Assembly (NCBI GenBank): GCA_024280485.1
Contig: JAJRQB010000018.1
Coordinates: 1-64,000, forward strand
Length of the DNA: 64,000 nucleotides
DNA from: Deltaproteobacteria bacterium
GTDB lineage: Bacteria > Desulfobacterota > Desulfuromonadia > Desulfuromonadales > Geopsychrobacteraceae
Direction: 5' to 3'
Part shown: piece after piece, positions 27,744 through 37,378 of the stretch
Layout: every line of letters starts with the position of its first letter
Position numbering within the stretch: position 1 is the first letter of the stretch
The notes under the pieces: model-generated
What the model saw: only the letters and a program-made list of their open reading frames with translations
Database searches by the model: none
What the model was told of the DNA's origin: nothing
Position numbers and translations under genes: made by a program

Positions 27744-28898
27744 TTGACTGAAATTGATATCGATAAAATTCTTGAGCTCGCCCCGTCACCGGCCTATGTG
27801 GTTGATCTGGGACGCTTGCGCCACAATCTTGCGATTCTTGAAGATGTGCAGCGGCGTAGCGGCGCGAAGATTCTGATGGCGCTTAAGGCCTTCTCCATGT
27901 GGCAGACTTTTCCGTTGATTCGTCAGAGTTTGCCGGGGGTCTGTGCTTCTTCCCCTTGGGAGGCGCGGCTTGGGCGTGAAGAGTTTGGCGGCGAAATCCA
28001 TTCCTTCTCTGCGGCCTTCAAAGAGAGCGATGTCGTTGAGTTGCTGAAGCTATCTGATCACCTTGTGTTTAACTCATTCAACCAGCTCGAACGTTTCCGA
28101 CCACTGTGGGAGCAGGCAGCGGGTCGGGTGTCGATCGGACTGCGGGTTAACCCCGAACATTCAGAAGGGGCGACCGAGATCTACGATCCCTGTGCACAGA
28201 ACTCTCGTTTGGGTATACCGCGGCGTGAATTTGAAGGGAAGACGCTGGCCGGGGTCGAGGGGTTGCACTTTCATACCCTGTGCGAGCATCTGTTTGAACC
28301 CCTGGCCCGCACGACTGAAGTTTTCGAGGAGAAGTTTGGAGTATTCCTGTCGGGGCTGAAGTGGATCAATTTCGGCGGAGGGCATCATATAACCCGTGAA
28401 GGCTACGATATTGATGGGCTTGTCGCATTGATTAAGTATTTTCGCGAAAAATATGGGGTCGAGGTTTATCTTGAGCCGGGTGAGGCGGTGGTGATCGGGA
28501 CTGGCCTGCTGGTCGCTGAAGTGCTCGACATGATCGACAACCAGTTGCCGACGGCTATCCTCGATGTTTCAGCCACCTGCCACATGCCGGATGTGCTGGA
28601 GATGCCTTATCGGCCTGAGGTTCTGGACGGTTCAGATCCTGGTGTTCAAGACTACAACTACCGTCTTGGTGGTCCATCCTGTCTGGCCGGTGATATTATC
28701 GGCGACTGGTCCTTTGCCAAGCCACTGCAGGTCGGTGACCGGCTTGCTTTTTTTGATATGTCACACTATACCATGGTGAAAACCAGCACATTTAATGGTA
28801 TTCAGCACCCTCACCTCTGTACCTATGAACCTGAGACTGGCGAGCTGGAGGTGGTTCGCAGCTTTAGCTACGCGGATTTTCGCAGTAAATTATCATAA
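27744..28898 (+). CDS. nspC: Carboxynorspermidine decarboxylase
   Basis: PLP-dependent alanine-racemase-fold decarboxylase of 384 residues that makes norspermidine or spermidine from the carboxy precursor. Seen: the PLP-lysine segment ILMALKAFSMW near residue 48, SSPWEARLG, HFHTLCEH near 175, FGGGHHITREGY near 210, EPGEAVV near 245 and DVSATCHMPDVLEMPYRP near 275. It appears to start at TTG 27744; AAGGAT is about a dozen bases upstream. Its partner dehydrogenase precedes it across a palindromic repeat. Confidence 0.9.
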   Translation: MTEIDIDKILELAPSPAYVVDLGRLRHNLAILEDVQRRSGAKILMALKAFSMWQTFPLIRQSLPGVCASSPWEARLGREEFGGEIHSFSAAFKESDVVELLKLSDHLVFNSFNQLERFRPLWEQAAGRVSIGLRVNPEHSEGATEIYDPCAQNSRLGIPRREFEGKTLAGVEGLHFHTLCEHLFEPLARTTEVFEEKFGVFLSGLKWINFGGGHHITREGYDIDGLVALIKYFREKYGVEVYLEPGEAVVIGTGLLVAEVLDMIDNQLPTAILDVSATCHMPDVLEMPYRPEVLDGSDPGVQDYNYRLGGPSCLAGDIIGDWSFAKPLQVGDRLAFFDMSHYTMVKTSTFNGIQHPHLCTYEPETGELEVVRSFSYADFRSKLS

Positions 28899-28947
28899 AT
28901 ATTGCCCTGAAACTGGGCGTTAACAAAGATATCAAGACAGGGACACT

Positions 28948-30855
28948 ATGGAGCGCTGGACTACCAAGGATTCTGCCCGGATCTATAATCTGGACAACTG
29001 GGGCGATGGTTTCTTCTCCGTTAACAAGAAGGGACATGTCTGTGTGCACCCTTCGCCGAATTCGAAGAATTCGATCGATCTGCGTAGTCTGGTCGATGAC
29101 CTGATCAAGCGCAAAATCAAGCCCCCGATATTGCTGCGTTTCATGAACGTGCTCCAGGGGCGGATCTCCGCGATCAGCCGGGCATTTAATACTGCGATTG
29201 AGGCCAACGATTATCCCGCAGGTTATCAAACCTTTTATCCGCTTAAGGTCAATCAGCAACGCCAGGTTGTCGAGGCGATTACCACCTTTGGCAAGAAGCA
29301 TAATATCGGCCTCGAGGTCGGCTCCAAGCCTGAGCTGGTGGCCGCGATCTCCTTTGCGACTGGCAAAAAGCTGGCGATCATCTGTAATGGCTACAAGGAT
29401 AATGATTTTATTGAAACCGTCCTTTATGCCAACCGGATCGGCTACGACATCACGATTGTGGTCGAGAAGCTCTTTGAACTGGAGAAGGTTATTACTCTCT
29501 CAAAGAAGCTTGGAATTACCCCTAAATTGGGGATTCGGGTCAAGCTCTCGGCGCGGGGGACGGGGAAGTGGGCGACTTCAGGTGGTAGTGAGGCCAAGTT
29601 CGGCCTGAAAATTTCGGAATTGCTCGCGGCGATCGAACTGCTGCGTGAGAACGAACTGCTCGACCGGGTGAAACTGCTCCATTTCCATATCGGCAGTCAG
29701 ATCACCAAAATCGACAAGATCAAGACCGCCCTGTGCGAAGGGAGTCGGATCTATGCCGAAATGGTCAAGATGGGGGTGGGCCTCGAGTATCTCGATATCG
29801 GTGGTGGTCTGGGGGTCGATTATGACGGCTCCAAGTCGAGCTACTTCTCGAGCGTCAACTATTCGGTTGAGGAGTACGCCAGTGATGTCATCTACCAGAT
29901 CAAGAACGTCTGCGATGAGGCCGGGGTGCCCTGTCCGAATGTCATCTCCGAATCTGGCCGTGCGGTCGTTGCACATTATTCGGTGCTCGTGACCAATATT
30001 CTCAACACCAATACCCAGAATGCGCTTCCCGATTATGACGCGGTACTCGAAGAGGCAGACGCTCTCTCTCCAACGGTTGAAAAGCTGCGTGACATCTACC
30101 AGAGTCTTGATCGTCACTCGCTGCGTGAAGATTATCACGATACCCTGCAGCTGATTCAGGAGGCGGTAAGCCTCTTTTCTCTCGGTTACCTGACCCTACC
30201 TGATCGCGCACTCGCCGAATGGTTGTGTAATAAGATTTTTATCAAAATTAATAAGATCGTCGAGCGGCTTAAGCCGATCCCGGAAGAGCTGCAGACCTTT
30301 CAGCTATCGCTGCGCGAGACCTATTTTGCCAACTTTTCACTCTTTCAGTCGGTTCCCGATTCCTGGGCGATCGATCAGCTCTTTCCGATTATGCCGATTC
30401 AGCGTCTGAATCAGAAACCGGATGTGATGGCAACCATTGCCGATATCACCTGTGATTCGGATGGCGCGGTCAGCAGCTTCGTCGGAGAACATGGGCGCAC
30501 CGAGTTTCTGCCGCTGCACAAGGTACAGAATGATGAGGATTACTATATCGGTTTCTTCATGATCGGCGCCTATCAGGAGATTCTCGGTGATATGCACAAT
30601 CTGTTCGGCGACACCAACGCGGTGCATGTCACCTTCAACAAAAAAACCAACTACAAGATCGACACGGTGATCAACGGCGATGCGACCTGGGAGAGTTTGA
30701 AGTATGTGCAGTACAAGGGGCCAGAGATCCTCAAACAGGTACGGGATGCCCTCGAGAAGAATGTCGCCTCGCGCAAAGTTACTTTTGAGGAGACCAGCCA
30801 TTTTATCGAACTGCTTGATAAGATGCTGACCTCCTACACCTATCTGGCCGAGTAG
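28948..30855 (+). CDS. speA: Biosynthetic arginine decarboxylase
   Basis: PLP enzyme of 635 residues that converts arginine to agmatine, the entry to putrescine. Seen: the PLP lysine in TFYPLKVNQQRQVV near residue 97, GLEVGSKPEL near 117, KLLHFHIGSQ near 232, LDIGGGLGVDY near 285 and SESGRAVVAHYS near 335. Length is normal for SpeA. It is the last gene of the polyamine cluster and ends at a strong terminator. The agmatine-to-putrescine enzymes (agmatinase, or deiminase plus amidohydrolase) are not in the window. Confidence 0.95.
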   Translation: MERWTTKDSARIYNLDNWGDGFFSVNKKGHVCVHPSPNSKNSIDLRSLVDDLIKRKIKPPILLRFMNVLQGRISAISRAFNTAIEANDYPAGYQTFYPLKVNQQRQVVEAITTFGKKHNIGLEVGSKPELVAAISFATGKKLAIICNGYKDNDFIETVLYANRIGYDITIVVEKLFELEKVITLSKKLGITPKLGIRVKLSARGTGKWATSGGSEAKFGLKISELLAAIELLRENELLDRVKLLHFHIGSQITKIDKIKTALCEGSRIYAEMVKMGVGLEYLDIGGGLGVDYDGSKSSYFSSVNYSVEEYASDVIYQIKNVCDEAGVPCPNVISESGRAVVAHYSVLVTNILNTNTQNALPDYDAVLEEADALSPTVEKLRDIYQSLDRHSLREDYHDTLQLIQEAVSLFSLGYLTLPDRALAEWLCNKIFIKINKIVERLKPIPEELQTFQLSLRETYFANFSLFQSVPDSWAIDQLFPIMPIQRLNQKPDVMATIADITCDSDGAVSSFVGEHGRTEFLPLHKVQNDEDYYIGFFMIGAYQEILGDMHNLFGDTNAVHVTFNKKTNYKIDTVINGDATWESLKYVQYKGPEILKQVRDALEKNVASRKVTFEETSHFIELLDKMLTSYTYLAE

Positions 30856-30888
30856 AGACTGCCGTCAATTACAGCTTAACAAGCACAA

Positions 30889-30924
30889 AAAAAAGGGGTC
30901 ACTTTTAGAAGTGACCCCTTTTTT
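30889..30924. terminator. Bidirectional terminator between speA and thiC
   Basis: AAAAAAGGGGTCACTT pairs with AAGTGACCCCTTTTTT across a 4-base loop, with A- and T-runs on both sides, between convergent genes. Confidence 0.88.
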
Positions 30925-30947
30925 AAATTGAACTTTACCGAGAGAAA

Positions 30948-32249
30948 TCAGGCGCTCTGTTTGACCGCTTTTCGCTCGTTCATCACCTTATACGCACAGA
31001 GAGAACCGCACATGGTGCAGGCGCCGTGCTCTTCGTCGACACCCGACTCGGCACGTAAACGACGTGCTTTTTCGGGATCAATGGCGAGTTCAAACTGTTT
31101 CTTCCAGTCGAGTTCCTTACGCGCCTTGGCCATGGCGTTGTCCTGCTCGATGGCGCCGGGGATACCCTTGACGATATCGGCCGCATGAGCTGCGATCCGT
31201 GTCGCCATAACACCTTCGTGAACATCTTCAACCGTTGGCAGGCGAATGTGCTCGCTTGGGGTGACATAGCAAAGGAAATCAGCACCAGCCGCTCCTGCAA
31301 CAGTACCACCAATCGCCGCAGTGATGTGGTCGTAGCCGGGAGCGATGTCGGTGACCAGAGGTCCGAGGACGTAGAAGGGGGCTCCATGGCAGAGGCGTTT
31401 CTGCAGCTTGATATTGGCTTCAATCTGGTCTAGCGGCACATGACCCGGGCCTTCGATCATGACCTGGATGCCCGCGGCTTGAGCGCGTTGGGTCAATTCT
31501 CCCAAAACTATCAGCTCATGGATCTGGGCGCGGTCAGTGGCATCGGCCAGACATCCGGGGCGGAATCCGTCTCCCAGAGAGAGAACCGCATCGTAGGGAC
31601 GAACCAGTTCGAGCAGACGGTCAAAAAATTCATAGAGCGGGTTCTCGGCGTTGTTGTGTAGCATCCATTCAACGGTGAAGGAACCGCCGCGCGAGACCAC
31701 TTCCATGATTCGCCCTTCATTCTCCATGCGCGCTACGGTCTCGCGGATAACACCGCAATGAACGGTTATAAAGTCGACACCATCATCCAGATGTTTTTTG
31801 ACTCCGGCAAAAATGTCTTCAACGCTCATGTCGACAATCGGTTTTCCCTGTTTTAAAACTGCATCACAGGCCGCCTGATAGAGGGGGACGCTGCCGATAC
31901 AGAGTTCGGTCTCGGCGATCACTGCAGCACGGATTTCATCGATTGGTCCGCCGGTCGACAGGTCCATCAAGGCGTCGGCCCCAGCTGCCTGCGCGACCTT
32001 GGCTTTTTCAAGCTCCTTGTCGATGCTGGTATCGTCCTGACTGGTGCCGATATTGGCATTAACTTTGGTTCGCAAGCCTTCACCAACAGCGAGCGGTTTA
32101 CCGTTTTTACGCATGTTATTCAGGCAGATAACGACAGTCCCCGCTGCAATTTTCTGGCGTAAGATTTCTGCGTCGATTCCTTCAGTTTGCGCTGCGATGC
32201 GCATCTGATCACTGATTTGCCCGTTGCGGGCCATTTCCAGTTGAGTCAT
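30948..32249 (-). CDS. thiC: Phosphomethylpyrimidine synthase
   Basis: Radical-SAM-like enzyme that rearranges aminoimidazole ribotide to HMP-phosphate for thiamine. This is the short anaerobe type, 433 residues. Seen: LNNMRKNGKPLAVG near residue 43, DLSTGGPIDEIR near 97, GDGFRPGC near 226, GPGHVPLDQIEAN near 265, TDIAPGYDHIT near 297 and the C-terminal cluster motif CTMCGSLC near 415. A ThiC paralogue, BzaF, makes 5-hydroxybenzimidazole for B12 in relatives; the thiED neighbour favours ThiC. GAGGAGACC precedes ATG, just after a terminator-like hairpin. Confidence 0.87.
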   Translation of the reverse strand: MTQLEMARNGQISDQMRIAAQTEGIDAEILRQKIAAGTVVICLNNMRKNGKPLAVGEGLRTKVNANIGTSQDDTSIDKELEKAKVAQAAGADALMDLSTGGPIDEIRAAVIAETELCIGSVPLYQAACDAVLKQGKPIVDMSVEDIFAGVKKHLDDGVDFITVHCGVIRETVARMENEGRIMEVVSRGGSFTVEWMLHNNAENPLYEFFDRLLELVRPYDAVLSLGDGFRPGCLADATDRAQIHELIVLGELTQRAQAAGIQVMIEGPGHVPLDQIEANIKLQKRLCHGAPFYVLGPLVTDIAPGYDHITAAIGGTVAGAAGADFLCYVTPSEHIRLPTVEDVHEGVMATRIAAHAADIVKGIPGAIEQDNAMAKARKELDWKKQFELAIDPEKARRLRAESGVDEEHGACTMCGSLCAYKVMNERKAVKQSA

Positions 32250-32259
32250 GGTCTCCTCG

Positions 32260-32295
32260 AAAAAATAGCAGCGCTATAGTTTTCATGGCGCTGCT
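32260..32295 (-). promoter_or_regulatory. Terminator-like hairpin directly before the thiC ribosome site
   Basis: On the minus strand AGCAGCGC (32295-32288) pairs with GCGCTGCT (32274-32267) and is followed by ATTTTTT, then at once by GAGGAG and the thiC ATG at 32249. The placement suggests attenuation of thiC after thiED. No TPP-riboswitch core was found upstream. Confidence 0.5.
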
Positions 32296-32391
32296 GCTAT
32301 GAAATTGGTTGATTTTGCCACGGTTTGTACCGTGACATTTACAATATGCGCCTGCAATGTCGGTCCAGCATAAGGGGGAGGCTCTTTCAGG

Positions 32392-33819
32392 TCAACTCTG
32401 TTGCTCATGAAAATAACGGAAGGCCGCTTCGACATGATTGACCGGTCCATGGCCTTTCCCACATTTAACGGCAGTGGCAATCGACAGGTCGATAAATCTT
32501 TTAGCCTGTTCAACGGCTTGTAACAGGGGAAATCCCTGTGCAAGAAAAGTCGCTATGGCTGCGGAAAAAGTACAGCCAGTACCATGTGTGTTGTTGGTGT
32601 CGATACGTGGTGAACGGAATTCATGTTTTTCATCGCCGATCAGGAGCAGGTCGACTGCATCTTCTTTTTTAAGGTGTCCACCTTTCATCAGGACATTTCG
32701 CGCGCCAAGACCCTGAAGCATCCGCCCGGCATCTTCCATCTCTGCCAGATTCCTGACCGGGGAGCCGGTTATTTTTTCGGCCTCGGGGAGATTTGGGGTG
32801 AGGAGGTAGGTCTGAGGCAGTAGTTGTGAGAGCAGGCTATCCAGTGCTTCTTCATCAAGGAGAGGAGCCCCACCTTTTGCAACCATGACCGGGTCGACCA
32901 CTGTTAGCAGGTTGCGGTTGCGGATGGCCTGTGCAACCCGGGTAACGGTCCCCCCCCAGCTGAGCATGCCCGTCTTGACTGTGTCGGTTCCAATATCATC
33001 CAGAATTGCATCGAGTTGTGCCGTTACAAAATCAGCTTCAACGGGTAAAATGCCGTTGACGCCTACTGTGTTCTGAGCGGTAAGGGCAGTAATTACGCTA
33101 CTGCCGTAGCTGCCGAGTAAGCTGATTGTCTTTATATCGGCCTGGATTCCCGCACCGCCACCGCTGTCTGATCCGGCAATCGTAAGAACGCGGCCACGAG
33201 GACGATCTAGTTTGCGATTGAAAAGCAGGGCAAATTCACGGGCCGCAATGCCTGGTGAGCTATCTTGCATGACCGATGATATGACTGCAATGGCATCGGC
33301 TCCAGCGTCGATCGCCTGATCTGCGCCACTGATATCTATGCCACCGATTGCGACCAGTGGAACACGGATCGCGCGACGGACTTTGCGCAGGGCGTCGAGT
33401 CCGACAACCTGTGGCGTGTCTTTACTTGTTGTGGGGAAAATGCTGCCAAGGGCAATGTAGTCGGCACCTTGAGATTCCGCCTTGAGGGCCTGGTCGACAC
33501 TGTGGGTGGAGATGCCAATTATTTTATCGCGACCGAGAAGTTGTCGTGCTTGAGAAATGTTCATGTCGTCCTGACCGAGATGGACGCCATCGGCATCGAT
33601 CTCTTTAGCCAGTTCGACAAAGTCGTTGATAATGAGCTTGGCCCCTGCGCTGTGGCAAAGGTCCCGTAACTGCACCGCTACAGTAAGGCGTTCATCGGCA
33701 CCAATGTTTTTGGCTCGATATTGAACAGTACTGGCACCGCCAGCAAGTGCACTCTCAACCCGGTTGAGAAGCTTGCCATCGCCGTTGTCGTCAGTGATCA
33801 GATAGAGTCCGGAAAGCAT
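32392..33819 (-). CDS. thiED: Bifunctional thiamine-phosphate synthase / HMP(-P) kinase
   Basis: Fusion protein of 475 residues. The N-terminal ThiE part (about 1-205) joins HMP-PP to thiazole phosphate: LYLITDD, VQYRAKN, DGVHLGQDD, GSIFPTTSK and VAIGGI are visible. The C-terminal ThiD part (about 210-470) phosphorylates HMP: TIAGSDSGGGAGIQADIKT, VVDPVMVAKGG and NTHGTGCTFSAAIA are visible. The frame opens at a TTG at 33843, but AGGAG supports ATG 33819. It lies between a CooT-like gene upstream and thiC downstream, all on the minus strand. Confidence 0.95.
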   Translation of the reverse strand: MLSGLYLITDDNGDGKLLNRVESALAGGASTVQYRAKNIGADERLTVAVQLRDLCHSAGAKLIINDFVELAKEIDADGVHLGQDDMNISQARQLLGRDKIIGISTHSVDQALKAESQGADYIALGSIFPTTSKDTPQVVGLDALRKVRRAIRVPLVAIGGIDISGADQAIDAGADAIAVISSVMQDSSPGIAAREFALLFNRKLDRPRGRVLTIAGSDSGGGAGIQADIKTISLLGSYGSSVITALTAQNTVGVNGILPVEADFVTAQLDAILDDIGTDTVKTGMLSWGGTVTRVAQAIRNRNLLTVVDPVMVAKGGAPLLDEEALDSLLSQLLPQTYLLTPNLPEAEKITGSPVRNLAEMEDAGRMLQGLGARNVLMKGGHLKKEDAVDLLLIGDEKHEFRSPRIDTNNTHGTGCTFSAAIATFLAQGFPLLQAVEQAKRFIDLSIATAVKCGKGHGPVNHVEAAFRYFHEQQS

Positions 33820-33911
33820 CAGCGCGCTCCTGTCAGGTGTCAAATATTGGCGAGGCCGTATGTGGCGATTGCGAATCTTAGTTTTAAGTTACTTGGATTT
33901 AACTTTTTGGT

Positions 33912-34097
33912 TCAGGTGAGAATGATGCGTTGGTTGAGAAGATCTATTTCAGTGATTTGTCCTGCAACAAGTTCGGTTTTGCCAAAGTTGTCGATCAACT
34001 TTATGCCAGTTGGTTGGACCAGTAAGGATGCAACGTTTTCGAGGCTGGTCTCTTTGTCATCAGAAATCAGTTTAAACGGACCGTAATCAAGACACAT
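33912..34097 (-). CDS. CooT-family nickel-binding mini-protein
   Basis: Protein of 61 residues. Seen: Met-Cys at the very start, LENVASLLVQPTGIKLIDNF in the middle and GQITEIDLLNQRIIL at the end, the pattern of CooT-like proteins. Known: Rhodospirillum CooT is a small dimer that binds one nickel through Cys2 and serves CO dehydrogenase maturation; orphan homologues occur in anaerobes. The frame reaches 34127, but GGAGG seven bases before ATG 34097 and the MC start decide. No cooS, cooC or cooJ is in the window, so its nickel client is unknown. Confidence 0.72.
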   Translation of the reverse strand: MCLDYGPFKLISDDKETSLENVASLLVQPTGIKLIDNFGKTELVAGQITEIDLLNQRIILT

Positions 34098-34279
34098 GGA
34101 TGGACCTCCAGAAAGTAGAAAAAACAATATTTGAGGTTAGCAGAGGGTGATAAATGCTGTCAATTGTAATCCCTGAGATAGCAAGTGTTGGTTTGAGGTC
34201 TTTACAGCTCGGGCTTCCCCCTTTAAACTACCTTCGACATGCAGTTCCCGCCCGATACACCGAAAGAATCGTGTGCACA

Positions 34280-35401
34280 ATGGATTTTCCGCAACGTCCA
34301 ACCCGAACTGACATTAACTTGTCGGCCTTGCGCCACAACCTGCAACAGGTCAGAAATTTCTGTTCCGTCGGGCAGGGAGTGATGGCCGTTGTCAAGGCCG
34401 ATGCCTATGGGCATGGCGCTGTCGCCATCAGTCGTGTCCTTGAAGAGGAAGCCGTCGAGCAATTCGCGGTCGCTTCTCTTGAAGAGGGGATAGAGCTACG
34501 TGATGCCGGGATTAAAAGACCGATTCTGGTGTTTGGTGGTTGTTACCCGGGGCAGGAAGCTGAGTTTTTGCATCAGGATCTGGTTGCTGCCGTTTTCAGT
34601 CTGTCAGATCTGCAACGTATTAATCAGTTTTGTGAAGAGAGTGGTTCAAGCTTTCCCGTCCATCTGAAATGTGACACCGGGATGGGTCGCGTCGGGTTCC
34701 TGCCCGATGAAATCCCGTGTTTGATCGATTTATTGAAGGGTGCTGCCGGGGTTGAGGTCGTTGGACTGATGTCGCATTTGGCCTGTGCTGATGACACCGG
34801 TTCCATGGAGACTCATCAGCAAATCAAAATCTTTCGTAAAATTCTTCAACAACTGAACGCTGCAGGTATCCATCCACCTAACATTCATTTAAGTAATAGT
34901 GCTGGTTTGGCCGCTTGGGACGTGCCGGAATGCACCTTGGTTCGTTCGGGAATCGTGTTGTATGGCGGCTACCCTTCCAGGGAGTTTGAATCACAGCTCG
35001 ATCTGCAGCCGGTCATGACCTTTTCGACCCGGATTGCCCAATTGCGAACTCTTGAGGCCGGGCAGGGGGTCTCCTATGGACATACCTATACGACGCAACG
35101 CACAACCCGTCTGGCAACCCTGCCGGTCGGCTATGCTGATGGTTACAATCGTTTATTCTCCAATGCTGGCGATGTGCTGATACGGGGCGCGCGCGCACCA
35201 GTCGTCGGACGGGTCTGCATGGACTGGATTCTGGTCGATGTCACAGATATCGACCATGCTGAGGTTGGGGACCGGGTGGTGCTGCTCGGAACCGATGGTG
35301 AACAGTCTATTAGCGCTGAGGAATGGGGCGAAAAGCTGGATACGATAAACTATGAGGTCTTCTGTCGTATCGGTCCGCGTGTGCCGCGATATTTTGTTTG
35401 A
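34280..35401 (+). CDS. alr: Alanine racemase
   Basis: PLP enzyme of 374 residues that makes D-alanine for peptidoglycan. Seen: the PLP lysine in AVVKADAYGHGAVAI near residue 40, HLKCDTGMGRVGF near 135, LSNSAGL near 205, RSGIVLYGGYPS, the catalytic Tyr in GVSYGHTYTT near 267, and GRVCMDW near 312. The frame is open from 34154, but the family normally begins close to the R-T-D-I-N-L segment, so ATG 34280 is preferred although its ribosome site is weak. It is divergent from the CooT-like gene. Confidence 0.92.
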   Translation: MDFPQRPTRTDINLSALRHNLQQVRNFCSVGQGVMAVVKADAYGHGAVAISRVLEEEAVEQFAVASLEEGIELRDAGIKRPILVFGGCYPGQEAEFLHQDLVAAVFSLSDLQRINQFCEESGSSFPVHLKCDTGMGRVGFLPDEIPCLIDLLKGAAGVEVVGLMSHLACADDTGSMETHQQIKIFRKILQQLNAAGIHPPNIHLSNSAGLAAWDVPECTLVRSGIVLYGGYPSREFESQLDLQPVMTFSTRIAQLRTLEAGQGVSYGHTYTTQRTTRLATLPVGYADGYNRLFSNAGDVLIRGARAPVVGRVCMDWILVDVTDIDHAEVGDRVVLLGTDGEQSISAEEWGEKLDTINYEVFCRIGPRVPRYFV

Positions 35402-35764
35402 GGTTATAGTCCCATGCCAACCATATCCCTACGCATCTTGCTGGTTATTTGTCGCTTCAACTGCGTTGCGCTTTCAGTTGTATAGCTATGGCTATGCAAC
35501 TGAAAGCGTGCCTCGCTGACCCGCCAAATTCCAGCGCAATATTGCGAAGCTTTATGATACGCAAGGCACTAGGGCACTGAAAAGAGTTGCCCGGACCCGG
35601 TCTTTATGCTAGAAAAAGTCCTTCTCCGGCAGCAACATCTCGTCGGAATCCCCTAAGTAAATATAAATTGTGGATGGACAGTCGATGCGGCTGTCCATTC
35701 TTGTTTCGATTTTTCGGGTACGGACTAGTCGCGGTACCCGATGTGGAAAGGAAAATTGTTAACT
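35402..35764. other. Gap between alr and purH with three hairpins
   Basis: No credible gene. It holds an 18-bp inverted repeat (35469-35508), a hairpin ATGGACAG/CTGTCCAT (35674-35681 and 35691-35698) followed by a T-rich tract, and CGGGTAC/GTACCCG (35715-35721 and 35734-35740) close to the purH ribosome site. The last two could form a structured purH leader. I could not match it to a known purine riboswitch. Confidence 0.5.
35469..35508. repeat. 18-bp palindromic intergenic element
   Basis: CGCTTTCAGTTGTATAGC at 35469-35486 pairs with GCTATGCAACTGAAAGCG at 35491-35508, one wobble pair, loop TATG. There is no T-tract. It resembles a REP-like element. Confidence 0.5.
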
Positions 35765-37330
35765 ATGGCGATGATCAAACGTGCTCTGGTGTCGGTTTCT
35801 GATAAGGCTGGCATTGTCGAACTTGTCCGTGAACTCTGCGGATTTGGTGTTGAGATTCTCTCAACCGGTGGAACGGCAAAGTTGATTCGTGACGCCGGAT
35901 TGCCGGTGATGGATGTTTCCAATTTTACCGGATTCCCAGAGATGCTCGATGGCCGGGTAAAGACCCTGCACCCCAAGGTTCACGGTGGTTTGCTTGGCCT
36001 GCGTGATAACCCTGCGCACGTTGCGACCATGGCTGAGCACGGCATCGAAAATATCGACATGGTCGTGGTCAATCTCTACCCCTTTGAGGCGACTGTAGCC
36101 AAGCCGGATTGCAGCCTTGAAGATGCGATTGAAAATATCGACATTGGCGGCCCGACGATGTTGCGTAGTGCGGCCAAGAACAATCGTTCGGTCACCGTTC
36201 TGGTCGATCCGCTCGATTATGCTCCAATCCTCGCTGAGATGAAGAAGAGTGGAGGCAGTGTTTCTCCTGAAGCAAACTTCAAACTGGCGGTCAAGGTTTA
36301 TCAGCATACTGCAGCCTACGACGGGGCAATTTCGAACTGGCTTGGCAAGAAAACCGGCGAAGAACATGCCGATTTCCCCCCAGTGCTAAGCCTGCAATTC
36401 AATAAGGCTCAGTCGATGCGTTATGGCGAAAATCCGCATCAGCAGGCCGCTTTTTATATTGAGAAAACTATTTCGGAGGTTTCAATTTCGACTGCCCGTC
36501 AACTTCAGGGCAAAGAACTCTCTTACAATAATATTGGTGATACCGATGCCGCTCTTGAGTGCGTGAAGCAGTTCACTGAGGGGCCGGCTTGTGTCATTGT
36601 CAAACATGCCAATCCTTGTGGCGTCGCGGTAGGCGAAACTCTGTTGGCAGCTTATGAGCGCGCCTTCTCTACCGACCCGGAATCCTCTTTCGGCGGAATT
36701 ATCGCTGTGAACCGTGAACTCGATTGTGAGACTGCACAGGCGATTGTTAACAAGCAGTTTGTCGAGGTGATTATCGCTCCAGCGGTAGCAGAGGGTGTTT
36801 CTGAAATTATTGCAGCCAAGAAGAATGTTCGTCTGCTTGAGTGTGGTTTTTGGACTGAGCAGTCGAGTGCGCGTTACGACTTTAAACGCGTAAATGGCGG
36901 TTTGCTGGTTCAAGATACAGATCTGCTGCTGAGCGGCGATCTTGAGGTTGTAAGTAAACGGGTCCCGACCGCTAAAGAGCGTGAAGATTTGATGTTCGCC
37001 TGGCGGGTTGCCAAATTCGTCAAGAGCAACGCAATTGTATATGGGCGCGATGGCATGACCATCGGTGTCGGGGCCGGGCAGATGAGCCGTGTCAATTCAG
37101 CACGTATCGCCGTTATTAAGGCTGAGCATGCCGGTCTTGAGGTTCAGGGCTCAGCGATGGCGTCTGATGCCTTCTTCCCCTTCCGCGATGGTATTGATAA
37201 TGCCGCTGCCGCCGGGGTAACTGCGGTTATTCAGCCGGGAGGTTCGATTCGTGACGAAGAGATTATCGCTGCCGCCGATGAACATGGTATCGCAATGATC
37301 TTCACCAGCATGAGACATTTCCGTCATTGA
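35765..37330 (+). CDS. purH: Bifunctional AICAR formyltransferase / IMP cyclohydrolase
   Basis: Last two steps of IMP synthesis. The 521 residues are normal for PurH. Seen: the MGS-like N-domain with [10 protein letters not shown] at residues 6-15, [25 protein letters not shown] near 58-73 and [16 protein letters not shown] near 128, then the transformylase part with [28 protein letters not shown] near 280 and a C-terminal [17 protein letters not shown] 35765 has AAGGA about a dozen bases upstream; the frame itself opens at 35741. Confidence 0.96.
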   Translation: MAMIKRALVSVSDKAGIVELVRELCGFGVEILSTGGTAKLIRDAGLPVMDVSNFTGFPEMLDGRVKTLHPKVHGGLLGLRDNPAHVATMAEHGIENIDMVVVNLYPFEATVAKPDCSLEDAIENIDIGGPTMLRSAAKNNRSVTVLVDPLDYAPILAEMKKSGGSVSPEANFKLAVKVYQHTAAYDGAISNWLGKKTGEEHADFPPVLSLQFNKAQSMRYGENPHQQAAFYIEKTISEVSISTARQLQGKELSYNNIGDTDAALECVKQFTEGPACVIVKHANPCGVAVGETLLAAYERAFSTDPESSFGGIIAVNRELDCETAQAIVNKQFVEVIIAPAVAEGVSEIIAAKKNVRLLECGFWTEQSSARYDFKRVNGGLLVQDTDLLLSGDLEVVSKRVPTAKEREDLMFAWRVAKFVKSNAIVYGRDGMTIGVGAGQMSRVNSARIAVIKAEHAGLEVQGSAMASDAFFPFRDGIDNAAAAGVTAVIQPGGSIRDEEIIAAADEHGIAMIFTSMRHFRH

Positions 37331-37378
37331 GGAATAAATACTCTTGACCGTAGAAGGGCGATCTCGCGCAGAGACGCA

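Noticed and set aside
32250-32391. TPP riboswitch before thiC
   Set aside because: No CTGAGA or ACC(C)TTGAACCTGATC-type core is present on the minus strand here or before thiED.
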